25,351 nt of DNA from a bacterium UBP8_UBA6595 (GTDB lineage: Bacteria > Margulisbacteria > Marinamargulisbacteria > UBA6595), in assembly GCA_002433595.1 (NCBI GenBank), contig DJIL01000043.1, positions 3,279-28,629 on the forward strand, written 5' to 3'. The notes below the pieces were generated by a model. The model did no database searches. It saw nothing but the letters and a program-made list of their open reading frames with translations, and was not told where the DNA came from. The position numbers were made by a program, and so were the translations under genes. This document shows positions 1-9,019 of the stretch, in pieces; position 1 is the first letter of the stretch; every line of letters begins with the position of its first letter.

Positions 1-1381
1 CCATGGCATTTAGATCCTCTTGAGGGGAGCCTTCGTTGTCAAAGGCCTCTGAGAAATAAGTCATTAACGCGTTCACTGCTTCTTGTATATCGTTTGATGA
101 TGCGGGTGATGCATACTCGGAAGTTAATAAATACCGAGTCGATTGAAAAATCATTTTATTCAGATTATCAACCCGAAGGCTTGCTCCTATGGAAGCTTGA
201 TTAATTCGATTAAAATTAATCGCACGTCTGTCTGTCTTCCAAGGGTTTTCGCTGCTTGGTACAGAAAACTTTTTTCGCCCCGCCCCTTCTTTTTCTGTAT
301 ACCATTGATATCCCGGCTTTCCATCAAATAAAAACGTTTGGTAAATGAACCGGTCATAGGGCTCCTTTCCCGTGTCTTTAAACATGCCTGCGTACTCAAA
401 CTCAATCTCACGGATATTATCGAGGTTCATCGCATTCCATTCATCCCAATCACTCGGATCCAACTTGTCTCTCGCCGCTTCTGCTGTCAATTCTTTTTCT
501 TTCCGATTAAAATACATATGCCCATTATCTTTCAGATGTTGATACTTAAAAATATTCTCTATGGGGGAATTCAGCATTTCCCATGATACCGATGTAATGG
601 CCTGTTTTTCAGATGCGTTATACGACGAGCCAAGCCCTTGAATGGTTTCCTGGTTCTGTTGAAATGTTTGGCGCGATTGAATATACCCATGGTGTACAGC
701 GGCCATATACCGAAGGGTCTTAAATGCATATTCGTCCGATAAATCGTCATTATTTAAACGGCTCATAAATTCGTCATAAGATAGGGGGGGGACTACGTCT
801 AAATTCCTGTCGTCAATCCCTAAAATAAGCGATAGTGGTACAGAGCTTATCCGATTGGCTTTTAAGTCAGCCTCAATGCTTTGAATTGATCGCTGATACG
901 GCTGTCTATGGTACCCATGATCCATACCCGAATCAACCCACAACGTTTCGTAAAGCGTTTGCATCACGGATTTTTGACTGTTGCCAAAGAGGCTATCCAA
1001 ACTAGGCCTTTCCGCTAATTTATTGTTGTTTTTTTGAGAAACCAAATAATCTCGAATGATCGTGTCTTGCGTGTCTTGAATCACCGTGTTTTTATCTCTG
1101 TTTTTAAGTGAATTAAAAAACGAAAAGTACCGATCTTCGTCAAAGAGCCGAGTGCCCATATTATGAAGCAACACATTCTTTTCCCATTGTTTTTTTTCAT
1201 CAGTTTGAAATCTTTGAAACGCTTTTTTTTCCTCAACAAGCTCTAATTTTGCCTCTAAACTACCGGGCAATTTGGGTTCAATCATTTCATAAAAAAACTC
1301 ACCCATATTGCTTTGTTCCCGCGCGGCGCGTAAACCAAAGTTGCTTTCATCAATATTAATTTTATAAATCGAACTACTCAC
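1..1381 (-). CDS. Unrecognised large soluble protein, 3' end cut by the window edge
   Basis: Reading the minus strand from GTG at 1381 gives 460 codons without a stop up to base 1, so this is a real gene whose C-terminus lies outside the window. I do not recognise the family. The visible part is highly charged and rich in Lys, Glu, Asp, Asn and Gln, with many Tyr, Phe and Trp. I saw no cysteine, no signal peptide and no membrane segment, so a cytoplasmic, largely helical protein is likely. An early stretch (about residues 40-70) is Lys/Glu rich and could form a coiled coil. In-frame stops lie just upstream (TGA, and the folC TAA), so GTG is the first usable start. No clear Shine-Dalgarno precedes it. 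ATG at 1306 (codon 26) is the alternative. It starts 48 bases after folC on the same strand and may be the last gene of that operon. The gene itself is secure; its function is unknown. Confidence 0.8.
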   Translation of the reverse strand, partial: MSSSIYKINIDESNFGLRAAREQSNMGEFFYEMIEPKLPGSLEAKLELVEEKKAFQRFQTDEKKQWEKNVLLHNMGTRLFDEDRYFSFFNSLKNRDKNTVIQDTQDTIIRDYLVSQKNNNKLAERPSLDSLFGNSQKSVMQTLYETLWVDSGMDHGYHRQPYQRSIQSIEADLKANRISSVPLSLILGIDDRNLDVVPPLSYDEFMSRLNNDDLSDEYAFKTLRYMAAVHHGYIQSRQTFQQNQETIQGLGSSYNASEKQAITSVSWEMLNSPIENIFKYQHLKDNGHMYFNRKEKELTAEAARDKLDPSDWDEWNAMNLDNIREIEFEYAGMFKDTGKEPYDRFIYQTFLFDGKPGYQWYTEKEGAGRKKFSVPSSENPWKTDRRAINFNRINQASIGASLRVDNLNKMIFQSTRYLLTSEYASPASSNDIQEAVNALMTYFSEAFDNEGSPQEDLNAM

Positions 1382-1429
1382 TATGTATATGTAATCGTTG
1401 TTTGATTTTCAAATCTTGCACGATTCGTT

Positions 1430-2644
1430 TTACTCAGGCAAGTAAGCGGCTATTTCTCCTAAAAAGTAAATGGATCCCGTTACCACAACCAGCGGTCCCG
1501 TGAATAAATTTGGGTCTTTAACTGTATGGTGGGTTACAGTATCCGGAACCGTTGCGTTGGGCCCAACGCTGACCCCTGGTTGAAAGTCAACCAGACGAAC
1601 CGGGGCTTCAATTAAATCAAGCATATCTCGGTATGCTTTTCTGTTTAAAACTCCCATAACAAATACACATCGATCGGGGTATTCGTCTGGATAATCTTGG
1701 CGGATTTGCGCTACTAATTCTCGAATACTTTCCACATTATGAGCGGCGTCCACAACCATTGTTTTGTTTTTGGGTTGTTTGAGCTTAATGGTCGTGTATC
1801 GGCCCCACAGTGTTGTTTTTTTAAAGGCCTGAATACTCTCATTTATATTGATATTGGGAAAAATCAAACTGAGCATTGCCAAGGAAAGCCCTGCATTTTC
1901 TCGCTGAACATTCGCATTAAGCACAAACCCATTCAGAGAGTCCAAGGGGTCAGCAATTTGATATGGGGCTTGATTATCCGACGCAACTAAAGACAGTACT
2001 GATTCACAAATCGAGTCTTGCTTCACACTCACAATGGGAATTCTTGGCTTAATAATCCCCGCTTTTTCGGCGGCAATATCAACCAGTGTATTGCCTAAAA
2101 CATCCATGTGATCCCAACCAATTCGGGTGATGCCACAGACTACCGGCATAATCACATTGGTCGCGTCCAGTCGGCCACCAAGACCCGTCTCAACCACAAT
2201 AAAATCCGGTTGTTTTTCTTGAAAATATAAAAACGAAACCAGCGTTAGCACTTCAAATTCAGTGGGTTCGTTAGTTGGCAAGTCTGTGGTGGATCGTGCC
2301 GTTTGATGCAGTGTTAACTTTTCAAAAACGGCATGATATGCCCGCCAAAAATCATTAGTTTTAATCGGGGTTTTGTTAATTTGAATGCGCTCCGCATAAC
2401 TACGAATATGTGGGGACATAAAAGCACCGACAGTATACCCCATAGCCATTAGGCCAGACACCAAAAACGACACGGTTGAACCTTTGCCATGAGTGCCGGC
2501 GACATGCAAGCACGGGGGTAGATTCTGGTGAGGATTGCCCAATTGGTTCAAATGCGTATAAAAAGCGTCCAACGTATAGCGAACCCCCTGAGTTTGTGCT
2601 CGCCTTGAAAGATCGTGGGTTAACTGTGTAATAAATTCAGACAT
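1430..2644 (-). CDS. folC: Folylpolyglutamate synthase / dihydrofolate synthase
   Basis: A 404-residue Mur-ligase-type enzyme that adds glutamate to folates with ATP, keeping them in the cell; many bacterial members also make dihydrofolate from dihydropteroate. The nucleotide loop GTHGKGST is at residues 50-57, preceded by the family-typical LHVA. Further marks are MSPHIRSYAERI, the GLGGRLDATN segment after a VVETG strand, WDHMDVLG, and the C-terminal domain motif VVDAAHN. Length is slightly short for the family (usually about 420-440). The ATG start overlaps the end of valS by 8 bases, implying translational coupling. Whether it has both activities cannot be told from sequence alone. Confidence 0.93.
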   Translation of the reverse strand: MSEFITQLTHDLSRRAQTQGVRYTLDAFYTHLNQLGNPHQNLPPCLHVAGTHGKGSTVSFLVSGLMAMGYTVGAFMSPHIRSYAERIQINKTPIKTNDFWRAYHAVFEKLTLHQTARSTTDLPTNEPTEFEVLTLVSFLYFQEKQPDFIVVETGLGGRLDATNVIMPVVCGITRIGWDHMDVLGNTLVDIAAEKAGIIKPRIPIVSVKQDSICESVLSLVASDNQAPYQIADPLDSLNGFVLNANVQRENAGLSLAMLSLIFPNININESIQAFKKTTLWGRYTTIKLKQPKNKTMVVDAAHNVESIRELVAQIRQDYPDEYPDRCVFVMGVLNRKAYRDMLDLIEAPVRLVDFQPGVSVGPNATVPDTVTHHTVKDPNLFTGPLVVVTGSIYFLGEIAAYLPE

Positions 2645-5225
2645 TATGGGATAGCGCTTTCATTTGTACCATTAATTGATCGTAATCGCACTGAAGTGCC
2701 TCTTTTTTTATTCGAATATCCTCAACTACACGCTCCGGAGCTTTATTTAAAAACCCGGGGTTATTTAATTTTTTATTGACTTGATCCAAGCTCTGCTTGG
2801 TGTGGTTGGCCTGCTGCTCCAGCCGTTTCTGGTGACCCGTAATATCAGTAGCCTCTGTAATTGGAATCCCAAGTGTATACCCGGAGACTACCGCTGGAAT
2901 ATGGGGCCCTGAACACCCCCCGCTGTGAAGTGCCGATACCCCCGCTAATTCTTGAAAAAACAGAGAATACTTGGTTAACATTTCACCCCCCTCTCCGGAT
3001 ACATACAAAGGGCATTGAGTTTTATTTTTTAATTGCAGTTGTTTACGCAACGATCGAACAGTCCGGATAATCGATACCACGCTATCTATAGTATTATTTA
3101 GTTCAGAATTAATAGCCGATTGATCGAGCATTGGCCACTGAGCCACAATCACTTTGTCTGACAGCTGCGCGCCATGCGCTTGAAGCTCTGCCCATAGCCG
3201 TTCTGTAATAAAGGGCATAAAGGGATGCAGGACAATAAACAACTGACTAAGCACCCACCCCAATACTGGCGCCGCATCGTCTGCTCGAGACTTCGTCATC
3301 TCAATATACCAGTCACACACATTATTCCACGTAAATTGCCACAACGTTTCTGTGACTAAAGCAACGTTATTTTGTTCCATACCTTGATTAACGGCATCCA
3401 GGGTAGTGTACCATTGGCTAATAATCCACCGATCTTCATCCCTATGTACCAAGGGTTGCTTGTTGGTTACTTGATTCACCGGCTGTTGTAAAAGATACCG
3501 GGTGGCATTCCATAGTTTGTTGGCAAAATTCCGACAAGCCTCTACTTTTTCAACAGAAAAACGAATATCTTGCCCCCCCACTGTTGCGTGACTTGCTAGA
3601 CAAAATCGTAAGGCATCCGCCCCATACGTGTCCATAATTTCAATGGGATCAATCACATTTCCTAATGATTTACTCATTTTCTTACCCGTTATATCGCGAA
3701 CCAAGCCATGAACAATAACCGTACTGAACGGCGGTGTTTTACACTGGTGAATTCCCATAGTCATCATACGAGATACCCAAAAAGTAATAATATCATACCC
3801 AGTCACCAGGGCTTGTGTCGGATAAAATTGATCAAAATCCGTTGTTTTTTCTGGCCACCCCATTGTTGAAAATGGCCATATCGCTGAGCTAAACCATGTA
3901 TCCAAGACATCTGGGTCTTGAATAAGCCGCGGATCCTCGGGGTCGTTCACACATACAATTGGGGTCTCTGGATCCTCGGGATCGTACCAAACTGGAATAC
4001 GATGCCCCCACCAAATTTGACGGGAAATACACCAGTCGCGAATGGTATTCATCCAATTCATATATAAGGACTCCCACCGTTGGGGATGAAATTGGACATC
4101 CCCAGCATGAACCGCTTGAATCGCTGGCTGAACCAGCTCTTTCATCGCCACAAACCATTGCTTAGACAGGCGCGGCTCTACAACCGTATCGCATCGGTAA
4201 CACCGTGCCTGTGGGACCGTGTGCTCTGTTGTTTGAACCAAACAATCCCCCAGATCATTAATAATTTTAGATCGGGCATCTTCGCGTGAAAGGCCGTGAT
4301 ACCTTAGCGGTATATCCCCGCTCAAACAGCCATTTTCGTCCATAATCACACGGGGTTCTAAGTTATGTCTTTGCCCAATCTCATAATCGGTATGATCGTG
4401 CGCCGGCGTTACTTTAACGGCCCCTGTCCCAAACTCAGGATCCACAGCATCATCCGCAACAATTGGAATGGTTCGGCCACACAACGGCACCTCAACATAA
4501 GAACCAATCCATTGTGCGTACCGATTATCCTTGGGATGAACCGCAATAGCTTGGTCGCCCAATAGCGTCTCTGGCCGTGTTGTTGCTACAACAATCGCAT
4601 CTGTGCCCGATACTAGCGTATACCGTAAATGCCATAAGCTCCCGGCGTGATCGATATGATTAACTTCAATATCGGATATCGCTGATTGACATTGAATACA
4701 CCAATGCGTAATCGACCAGCCCCGATAAATATGCCCTTGATTATACAGTTCAACAAAATGATGCCGAACAGCCTTGGCCAACGATTCATCGAGTGTAAAC
4801 CGCTGACGCGACCAGTCTACTGAATCGCCCAATCGTCGAATTTGATTTTCAATATGGCTCCCATATTGCGCTTTCCAGTCCCAAATCCGTTGGACAAATG
4901 CCGCTCTGCCTAAAGCATGACGACTGGTATTGTCTTTGACACATTGCTTTTCAACAACAGCCTGTGTAGCAATACCCGCGTGATCGGTTCCTGGAATCCA
5001 CAACACACGATGCCCGGTCAAACGTTTCCATCGAGCTAAAATATCTTGTATTGTATGGTTTAATGCATGCCCCATATGTAGTTTTCCTGTTACATTGGGC
5101 GGCGGAATAACCATAGAGAAAACCGGTCGTCCCTCTGGGAAAAAATCAGGAGAAAAATAACCGCCCGATTCCCATTGACAATAGATATCCGATTCAAACG
5201 ATTTTGGGTCGTAAACTGTATCCAT
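2637..5225 (-). CDS. valS: Valyl-tRNA synthetase
   Basis: An 862-residue class I synthetase that charges tRNA-Val with valine. The HIGH motif appears as HMGH at residues 50-53 after PPPNVTGKL, and KMSKS is at 516-520. The editing (CP1) domain is shown by the ATTRPET motif near 215-221 and the GTGAVKVTPAHD segment near 266-277, which removes mischarged threonine in this family. A Cys pair at 342/345 and the EPRLSKQW segment are also typical. The last 60 or so residues form the ValS C-terminal coiled-coil arm. I chose ATG at 5225 rather than the longer frame to 5249: it falls 5 bases after the gatB stop and starts with the usual ValS N-terminus, whereas the longer version would overlap gatB. 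A short acidic DPEDP repeat sits at about 415-432 in a variable insertion. Confidence 0.97.
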   Translation of the reverse strand: MDTVYDPKSFESDIYCQWESGGYFSPDFFPEGRPVFSMVIPPPNVTGKLHMGHALNHTIQDILARWKRLTGHRVLWIPGTDHAGIATQAVVEKQCVKDNTSRHALGRAAFVQRIWDWKAQYGSHIENQIRRLGDSVDWSRQRFTLDESLAKAVRHHFVELYNQGHIYRGWSITHWCIQCQSAISDIEVNHIDHAGSLWHLRYTLVSGTDAIVVATTRPETLLGDQAIAVHPKDNRYAQWIGSYVEVPLCGRTIPIVADDAVDPEFGTGAVKVTPAHDHTDYEIGQRHNLEPRVIMDENGCLSGDIPLRYHGLSREDARSKIINDLGDCLVQTTEHTVPQARCYRCDTVVEPRLSKQWFVAMKELVQPAIQAVHAGDVQFHPQRWESLYMNWMNTIRDWCISRQIWWGHRIPVWYDPEDPETPIVCVNDPEDPRLIQDPDVLDTWFSSAIWPFSTMGWPEKTTDFDQFYPTQALVTGYDIITFWVSRMMTMGIHQCKTPPFSTVIVHGLVRDITGKKMSKSLGNVIDPIEIMDTYGADALRFCLASHATVGGQDIRFSVEKVEACRNFANKLWNATRYLLQQPVNQVTNKQPLVHRDEDRWIISQWYTTLDAVNQGMEQNNVALVTETLWQFTWNNVCDWYIEMTKSRADDAAPVLGWVLSQLFIVLHPFMPFITERLWAELQAHGAQLSDKVIVAQWPMLDQSAINSELNNTIDSVVSIIRTVRSLRKQLQLKNKTQCPLYVSGEGGEMLTKYSLFFQELAGVSALHSGGCSGPHIPAVVSGYTLGIPITEATDITGHQKRLEQQANHTKQSLDQVNKKLNNPGFLNKAPERVVEDIRIKKEALQCDYDQLMVQMKALSHNV

Positions 5226-5230
5226 AATGG

Positions 5231-6688
5231 CTATAAACCAACACCACACGCCTCTAGTATTAGCGTTCGAACAGCCTCTGGCTTCGCCCGTCCTTGGCTA
5301 AGTTTCATTACTTGACCCATGAGAAAATTGGCCGATGCACCCTTTCCTTCTTGAATTTTTTTAACCACATCTGGATTTTCTTTCATTACTAATTGAACAA
5401 ACTTAACCAATTCCGATTGATCGGAAATTTGATCACCGCCTTGTTTGGCCACAATATCTTGAACTGATTCCCCTGGCTCTACTTGCTCTAATACATCTTT
5501 CACCATGGTTTTTGAAAGCTTCCCTTCAGCGCATAAATCCAACAACCATACAATATCTTTCGGTAAAAACAAGGTAGCCTGTGCCTTGGTTTTTAATCGT
5601 GATTGAATTGGACCAATCAGCCAATTGGCGAGTTCAGGCACCGTCACTGTTTGTATAGACGGAAGACACGCTTCAAATAGCTGATACAACACACGGTCTT
5701 GAATCAGTGTGTAAATCGCATTATCTGATAATTTATACGCCTGTTTATATCGCGTTCGAACAGAGTCTGGAAGCTCGGGTAGTCTTTTCTGAATTGCGTT
5801 AATTGCGTCCGGGGTTACAACAAGCGGTTTTAAATCTGGATCCGGAAAATACCGATAATCATGCGCCTCTTCTTTACTACGCAAGGCTGTTGTTGTCCCG
5901 GTAGCATCATCATAATGCCGTGTTTGCTGAATTATCAATTCACCCGACAGAACAGCATCCACTTGGCGATGGAACTCATAGCGTATCGCCTGCTCAACAG
6001 ACCGAAAAGAGTTTAAGTTTTTTGTTTCTGTTCGTGTACCAAACTGTGTTTCGCCCACTGGTCGCACCGATACATTGGCGTCGCATCGCAACGATCCTTT
6101 TTCTAAATCCCCATCACATACGCCAATAAACCGAACAATTTCATGTACTTTTTCCATATACAGTCGTGCGTGTTGAGGGGTACGAATATCGGGTTCTGAT
6201 ACAATCTCAATCAACGGAATACCGGCTCGATTTAAATCCACCAATGAGCCCGATGAGCCCGTTAAACCACTCGACCCCTGATGCACCAACTTACCCGCAT
6301 CCTCTTCCATATGAATACGGGTAATATCAATACCTGTACCATCAGCCAGTACTACACGGCCGTTCAGGCATAGTGGTTGGTCATATTGAGAAATTTGATA
6401 CCCCTTGGGTAAATCAGGGTAGAAGTAATGCTTTCGTGCAAACACGGATGTATGTTGAATTGTACACCCCAAGGCCAATCCCGCCATGATCGCATAATCA
6501 ACCGCCTGCTGATTCAAAATAGGCAAGGCGCCCGGCAACCCCAAGCTCACGGCTCCAACATGTGTATTGGTCTGATCTGAAATCCCAGAAGCCGCTGAAC
6601 AAAATAACTTAGACTTGGTATTGAGTTGAACATGAATCTCTAACCCCACAACCAACTCGTAGTCTTTATATCTACTCGGTGTTGTCAT
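5231..6688 (-). CDS. gatB: Asp-tRNA(Asn)/Glu-tRNA(Gln) amidotransferase subunit B
   Basis: The 485-residue tRNA-binding and kinase subunit of GatCAB. It activates the side chain of Asp or Glu on mischarged tRNA with ATP so that ammonia from GatA can amidate it. The N-terminus carries the signature GLEIHVQLNTKSKLFC, followed by FYPDLPKGYQISQYD and the nucleotide/Mg-site segment with GIPLIEIVSEPD. The C-terminus ends in the helical YqeY-like tail (NFLMGQVMKLSQGRAKP). The ATG overlaps the gatA stop by one base (TAATG), so the two are coupled. Having all three Gat subunits suggests that the cell lacks AsnRS and/or GlnRS, but this cannot be checked in the window. Confidence 0.97.
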   Translation of the reverse strand: MTTPSRYKDYELVVGLEIHVQLNTKSKLFCSAASGISDQTNTHVGAVSLGLPGALPILNQQAVDYAIMAGLALGCTIQHTSVFARKHYFYPDLPKGYQISQYDQPLCLNGRVVLADGTGIDITRIHMEEDAGKLVHQGSSGLTGSSGSLVDLNRAGIPLIEIVSEPDIRTPQHARLYMEKVHEIVRFIGVCDGDLEKGSLRCDANVSVRPVGETQFGTRTETKNLNSFRSVEQAIRYEFHRQVDAVLSGELIIQQTRHYDDATGTTTALRSKEEAHDYRYFPDPDLKPLVVTPDAINAIQKRLPELPDSVRTRYKQAYKLSDNAIYTLIQDRVLYQLFEACLPSIQTVTVPELANWLIGPIQSRLKTKAQATLFLPKDIVWLLDLCAEGKLSKTMVKDVLEQVEPGESVQDIVAKQGGDQISDQSELVKFVQLVMKENPDVVKKIQEGKGASANFLMGQVMKLSQGRAKPEAVRTLILEACGVGL

Positions 6689-8088
6689 TATTGCAACCCC
6701 TCAATCGCATGCGCTACAGTTAGTGCCGCAGCTTCATCAAACCATTTTCCAGTCACTTGTACACCAATGGGTAGCCCCTGACTATCTGTACCAATGGGTA
6801 CCGATACCGCCGGAACACCCGCTAGATTAGCCGGTATTGTTGCTATATCCGCCAAGTACATTTGCAAGGGATCTAAATTAGCCCCAATTTTAAATGCGGT
6901 TGTGGGCGTCGTTGGCGATACAATAACATCCACGGATTCAAATAAATCTATGTAGTGTTGGCACAACTGCCCACGCATGCGTTGTGCCTTGCCATAATAA
7001 GCGTCGTAATACCCGGAGCTCAGTACATAGTTGCCAAGCATGATGCGGCGCTTAACTTCATGCCCAAACCCATGCTCTCGCGTGGTTTTCATCATTGTTT
7101 GCATGGTATCCGCTGCTTGGTTTCGATACCCATACCGAACGCCATCAAATCGACTTAAGTTTGAAGCCGCTTCAGCCGGTGCTAAAATGTAATACATGGC
7201 AACAGCCTCATCAAAAAATTGCATATCCAATTCAATAATTTCAGCCCCTTCCTGCGATAACTGATCCAAAGTATTCCGTGTGGATTGAATAATATCTGGA
7301 TGCACGACTGTATCAGATAGTAGTGCTTTTGGCACGCCTATACGGGTTCCTTTAAGCGCGTTTATTGATGTTTCGGTTTTTAAATTCATCACTGGCACTG
7401 ACTGATTAACCGTTGTAGCGTCCGCCATATCATGGCCAGATATAATTGAAAATAAAGCCGCTGCATCCGATACATTATTTGTGATAGGACCCATTTGATC
7501 CAGTGATGAGGCAAACGCAACCAATCCGTATCGAGAGACACGTCCATACGTTGGCTTGAGCCCCACAACGCCACAAAAAGCAGCTGGTTGCCGGATAGAC
7601 CCCCCCGTATCAGACCCCAATGCTGCGGGCACCAAGCCAGCAGCGACTGCAGCTGCTGACCCGCCCGATGACCCCCCAGGAACGCGTGTTGGATCCACTG
7701 GATTTTTTACTGGGCCATAGACCGATGTTTCATTGGAAGACCCCATCGCAAATTCGTCCATATTGGTTCGACCGATTGGAATAAACCCGGCATCCAATAG
7801 TTTTTGTACCGCCGTGGCTGTATACGGAGATTGATAACCGGATAAAATCCGAGATCCACAGGTCACCAATTCATGCTTAACACATATATTATCTTTTATC
7901 GCAATTGGAACGCCTGCAAAGGGTCGATCAGACTTTGTGCTATCGTAGTAATCCGCTAAATCTTTGGCTAATTGATCATACGTACCGACCATAGCGTTGT
8001 GGTTATCGGACTGAACGGACTTTAAAATCGAATCAACCGTGTCACGACACCCTTGATTTGAGTTTAAATACGTATAAAGCGTCTTCAT
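6688..8088 (-). CDS. gatA: Asp-tRNA(Asn)/Glu-tRNA(Gln) amidotransferase subunit A
   Basis: The 466-residue amidase-signature subunit of GatCAB. It hydrolyses glutamine to release ammonia that is channelled to GatB. The Lys-Ser-Ser triad is intact: Lys65 in AIKDN, Ser140 in GGSSGGS, and nucleophile Ser164 in DTGGSIRQP, with the same spacing as in characterised GatA proteins. FCGVVGLKPTYGRVSRYG and the C-terminal GVPAVSVPIG segment confirm the family. The ATG overlaps the gatC stop by four bases (ATGA) and the TAA overlaps the gatB start by one, giving a tightly coupled gatC-gatA-gatB order. Confidence 0.98.
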   Translation of the reverse strand: MKTLYTYLNSNQGCRDTVDSILKSVQSDNHNAMVGTYDQLAKDLADYYDSTKSDRPFAGVPIAIKDNICVKHELVTCGSRILSGYQSPYTATAVQKLLDAGFIPIGRTNMDEFAMGSSNETSVYGPVKNPVDPTRVPGGSSGGSAAAVAAGLVPAALGSDTGGSIRQPAAFCGVVGLKPTYGRVSRYGLVAFASSLDQMGPITNNVSDAAALFSIISGHDMADATTVNQSVPVMNLKTETSINALKGTRIGVPKALLSDTVVHPDIIQSTRNTLDQLSQEGAEIIELDMQFFDEAVAMYYILAPAEAASNLSRFDGVRYGYRNQAADTMQTMMKTTREHGFGHEVKRRIMLGNYVLSSGYYDAYYGKAQRMRGQLCQHYIDLFESVDVIVSPTTPTTAFKIGANLDPLQMYLADIATIPANLAGVPAVSVPIGTDSQGLPIGVQVTGKWFDEAAALTVAHAIEGLQ

Positions 8089-8366
8089 GACATTGCGGTA
8101 TTGATTTTAGGAACGGGGAATCCATCAGCCGTTCGATGAAAACCTGGCGGTAAGTTATCCACAATATTTACCGCATGGTCCACCCGTGTATGTGTCTGAT
8201 TATCAATGGGCCAGGCCAATGAGCTATTTGCGTGATTGTGTTTATTTAATACGGTCATGTATGCGACCACTTGGGTTAACTGCTGAGCATATTGCTGTTC
8301 GTCATCTGAGGACACAGAAAGCGCCGAAAGCTCGGCTAACTTTCGAATCGCTTCAGGCGCTATCAC
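8085..8366 (-). CDS. gatC: Asp-tRNA(Asn)/Glu-tRNA(Gln) amidotransferase subunit C
   Basis: A 93-residue subunit that wraps around GatA and stabilises the GatA-GatB complex. The N-terminal helix with the LAELSALSVS segment and the C-terminal DGFPVPKI stretch match GatC. The start is GTG at 8366. It overlaps the stop of the upstream small ribosomal-protein gene by four bases (GTGA), so translation is likely coupled. Length is normal (95-100 residues typical). Confidence 0.94.
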   Translation of the reverse strand: MIAPEAIRKLAELSALSVSSDDEQQYAQQLTQVVAYMTVLNKHNHANSSLAWPIDNQTHTRVDHAVNIVDNLPPGFHRTADGFPVPKINTAMS

Positions 8367-8452
8367 TTTTTAGATGCCCGCATTTTTTTTCCGTATTTTT
8401 TATGCTTATGCTTGTTCATTTTCTTTTTTCTTTTTTTAATAACGCTGCCCAT
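8363..8452 (-). CDS. Small ribosomal protein bS22-like (AURKAIP1/COX24 domain), 29 residues
   Basis: A 29-codon ORF from ATG at 8452 to TGA at 8363-8365. The protein begins MGSVIKKRKKKMNKHKHKKY and is almost entirely Lys, Arg and His. The first residues, and the spacing of the basic clusters around Met-x-Lys-x-Lys-His, closely match the tiny bS22 protein of mycobacterial ribosomes and the COX24/AURKAIP1 domain of mitochondrial mS38. A strong ribosome-binding stretch (AGGTGAGGTGA) lies just before the ATG, and the stop overlaps the gatC GTG start as GTGA. Bound near the decoding centre in known ribosomes, it is easy to miss in automatic annotation because of its size. The family call rests on remembered sequences, not on a search. 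Confidence 0.85.
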   Translation of the reverse strand: MGSVIKKRKKKMNKHKHKKYGKKMRASKK

Positions 8453-8495
8453 AGTCACCTCACCTTTAGTTCTTTATTGACTGTCAAAATAGGTT

Positions 8496-8990
8496 TTAAT
8501 TATTGCACAGCTTTTGTTGATTATGCAACTCTTGATACTGTTGTTTTGACTGACAAATTGTGCATAATTTAGTGTATGAATATCGTGCCATGCAATGTGA
8601 ACAGAGTTGTTGCCCACTAGCTCTACGCGCATTATCGGACGATTGGATGGATGCTTCTAATGTAGTTGCTTTAACCACCAGGGGTTTATGCTTTCGTTTT
8701 TTGGGTCGTGTTAGGAGTGTGCATTGTACCGTTTGAATGGGAATATCGGGAAACCATTTGCCAAACCGTGCAATTAGCGCGGGAGTCATCAATACTATTT
8801 CTTGCTTCCATGTGGCTGTATAGACCCCAATGGTTACGGTTTGATCGTGAACAGAGACAATGGACGTGTTCCGAACCAATACAGTTGACACTGTTTTCCA
8901 CTGGTGTCTAAATCGGTGTAGAATCATCGTGTTTTTCATCGCTTTTTTTATTTTTTTTTGCTTTAAAAGAATAGTAGATAGCGATTGCAT
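8496..8990 (-). CDS. dciA: DciA-like (DUF721) replicative-helicase loader protein with C-terminal CxxC pairs
   Basis: A 164-residue protein. The N-terminal two-thirds has the DUF721 layout: a basic helix, a Trp at residue 31 (RHQWKTV), a strand-rich TVTIGVYTATWKQEI segment with Trp61, then a helix (LMTPALIARFGKWF). DciA is the ancestral bacterial DnaB-helicase loading factor. A Lys/Arg-rich linker (95-102) leads to two Cys pairs, C130/C133 and C143/C146, which look like a small zinc ribbon. I chose ATG at 8990 because it falls 29 bases after the recF stop; longer frames run back into recF and make no DUF721 sense. Its place after dnaN-recF fits a role in replication. The helicase-loading role is known for the family and inferred here. 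Confidence 0.8.
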   Translation of the reverse strand: MQSLSTILLKQKKIKKAMKNTMILHRFRHQWKTVSTVLVRNTSIVSVHDQTVTIGVYTATWKQEIVLMTPALIARFGKWFPDIPIQTVQCTLLTRPKKRKHKPLVVKATTLEASIQSSDNARRASGQQLCSHCMARYSYTKLCTICQSKQQYQELHNQQKLCNN

Positions 8991-9019
8991 AGTGCTCAGT
9001 ATACCCGATTGTTTTAGAT

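Noticed and set aside
3936..3994. Short DNA repeat ggatcctcggg in valS
   Set aside because: It reflects the repeated Asp-Pro-Glu-Asp-Pro peptide in a variable insertion; too small to be a meaningful element.
3889..4158. 89-codon ORF inside valS, and other long frames such as 8186-8572 and 16161-16466
   Set aside because: They lie opposite or out of frame within clearly identified genes and show no family features.
5226..5249. Eight-residue N-terminal extension of ValS
   Set aside because: It would overlap the gatB stop, and the ValS N-terminus normally begins near the chosen Met at 5225.
8155..8163. DnaA-box-like TTATCCACA (also at 19620-19628)
   Set aside because: Two isolated copies inside coding sequence (gatC and uvrA), not clustered and without an AT-rich unwinding region; chance is likely.
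8474..8490. TTGACA-like hexamer before the bS22 gene
   Set aside because: No -10 element at a suitable distance; the gene is probably read from upstream.
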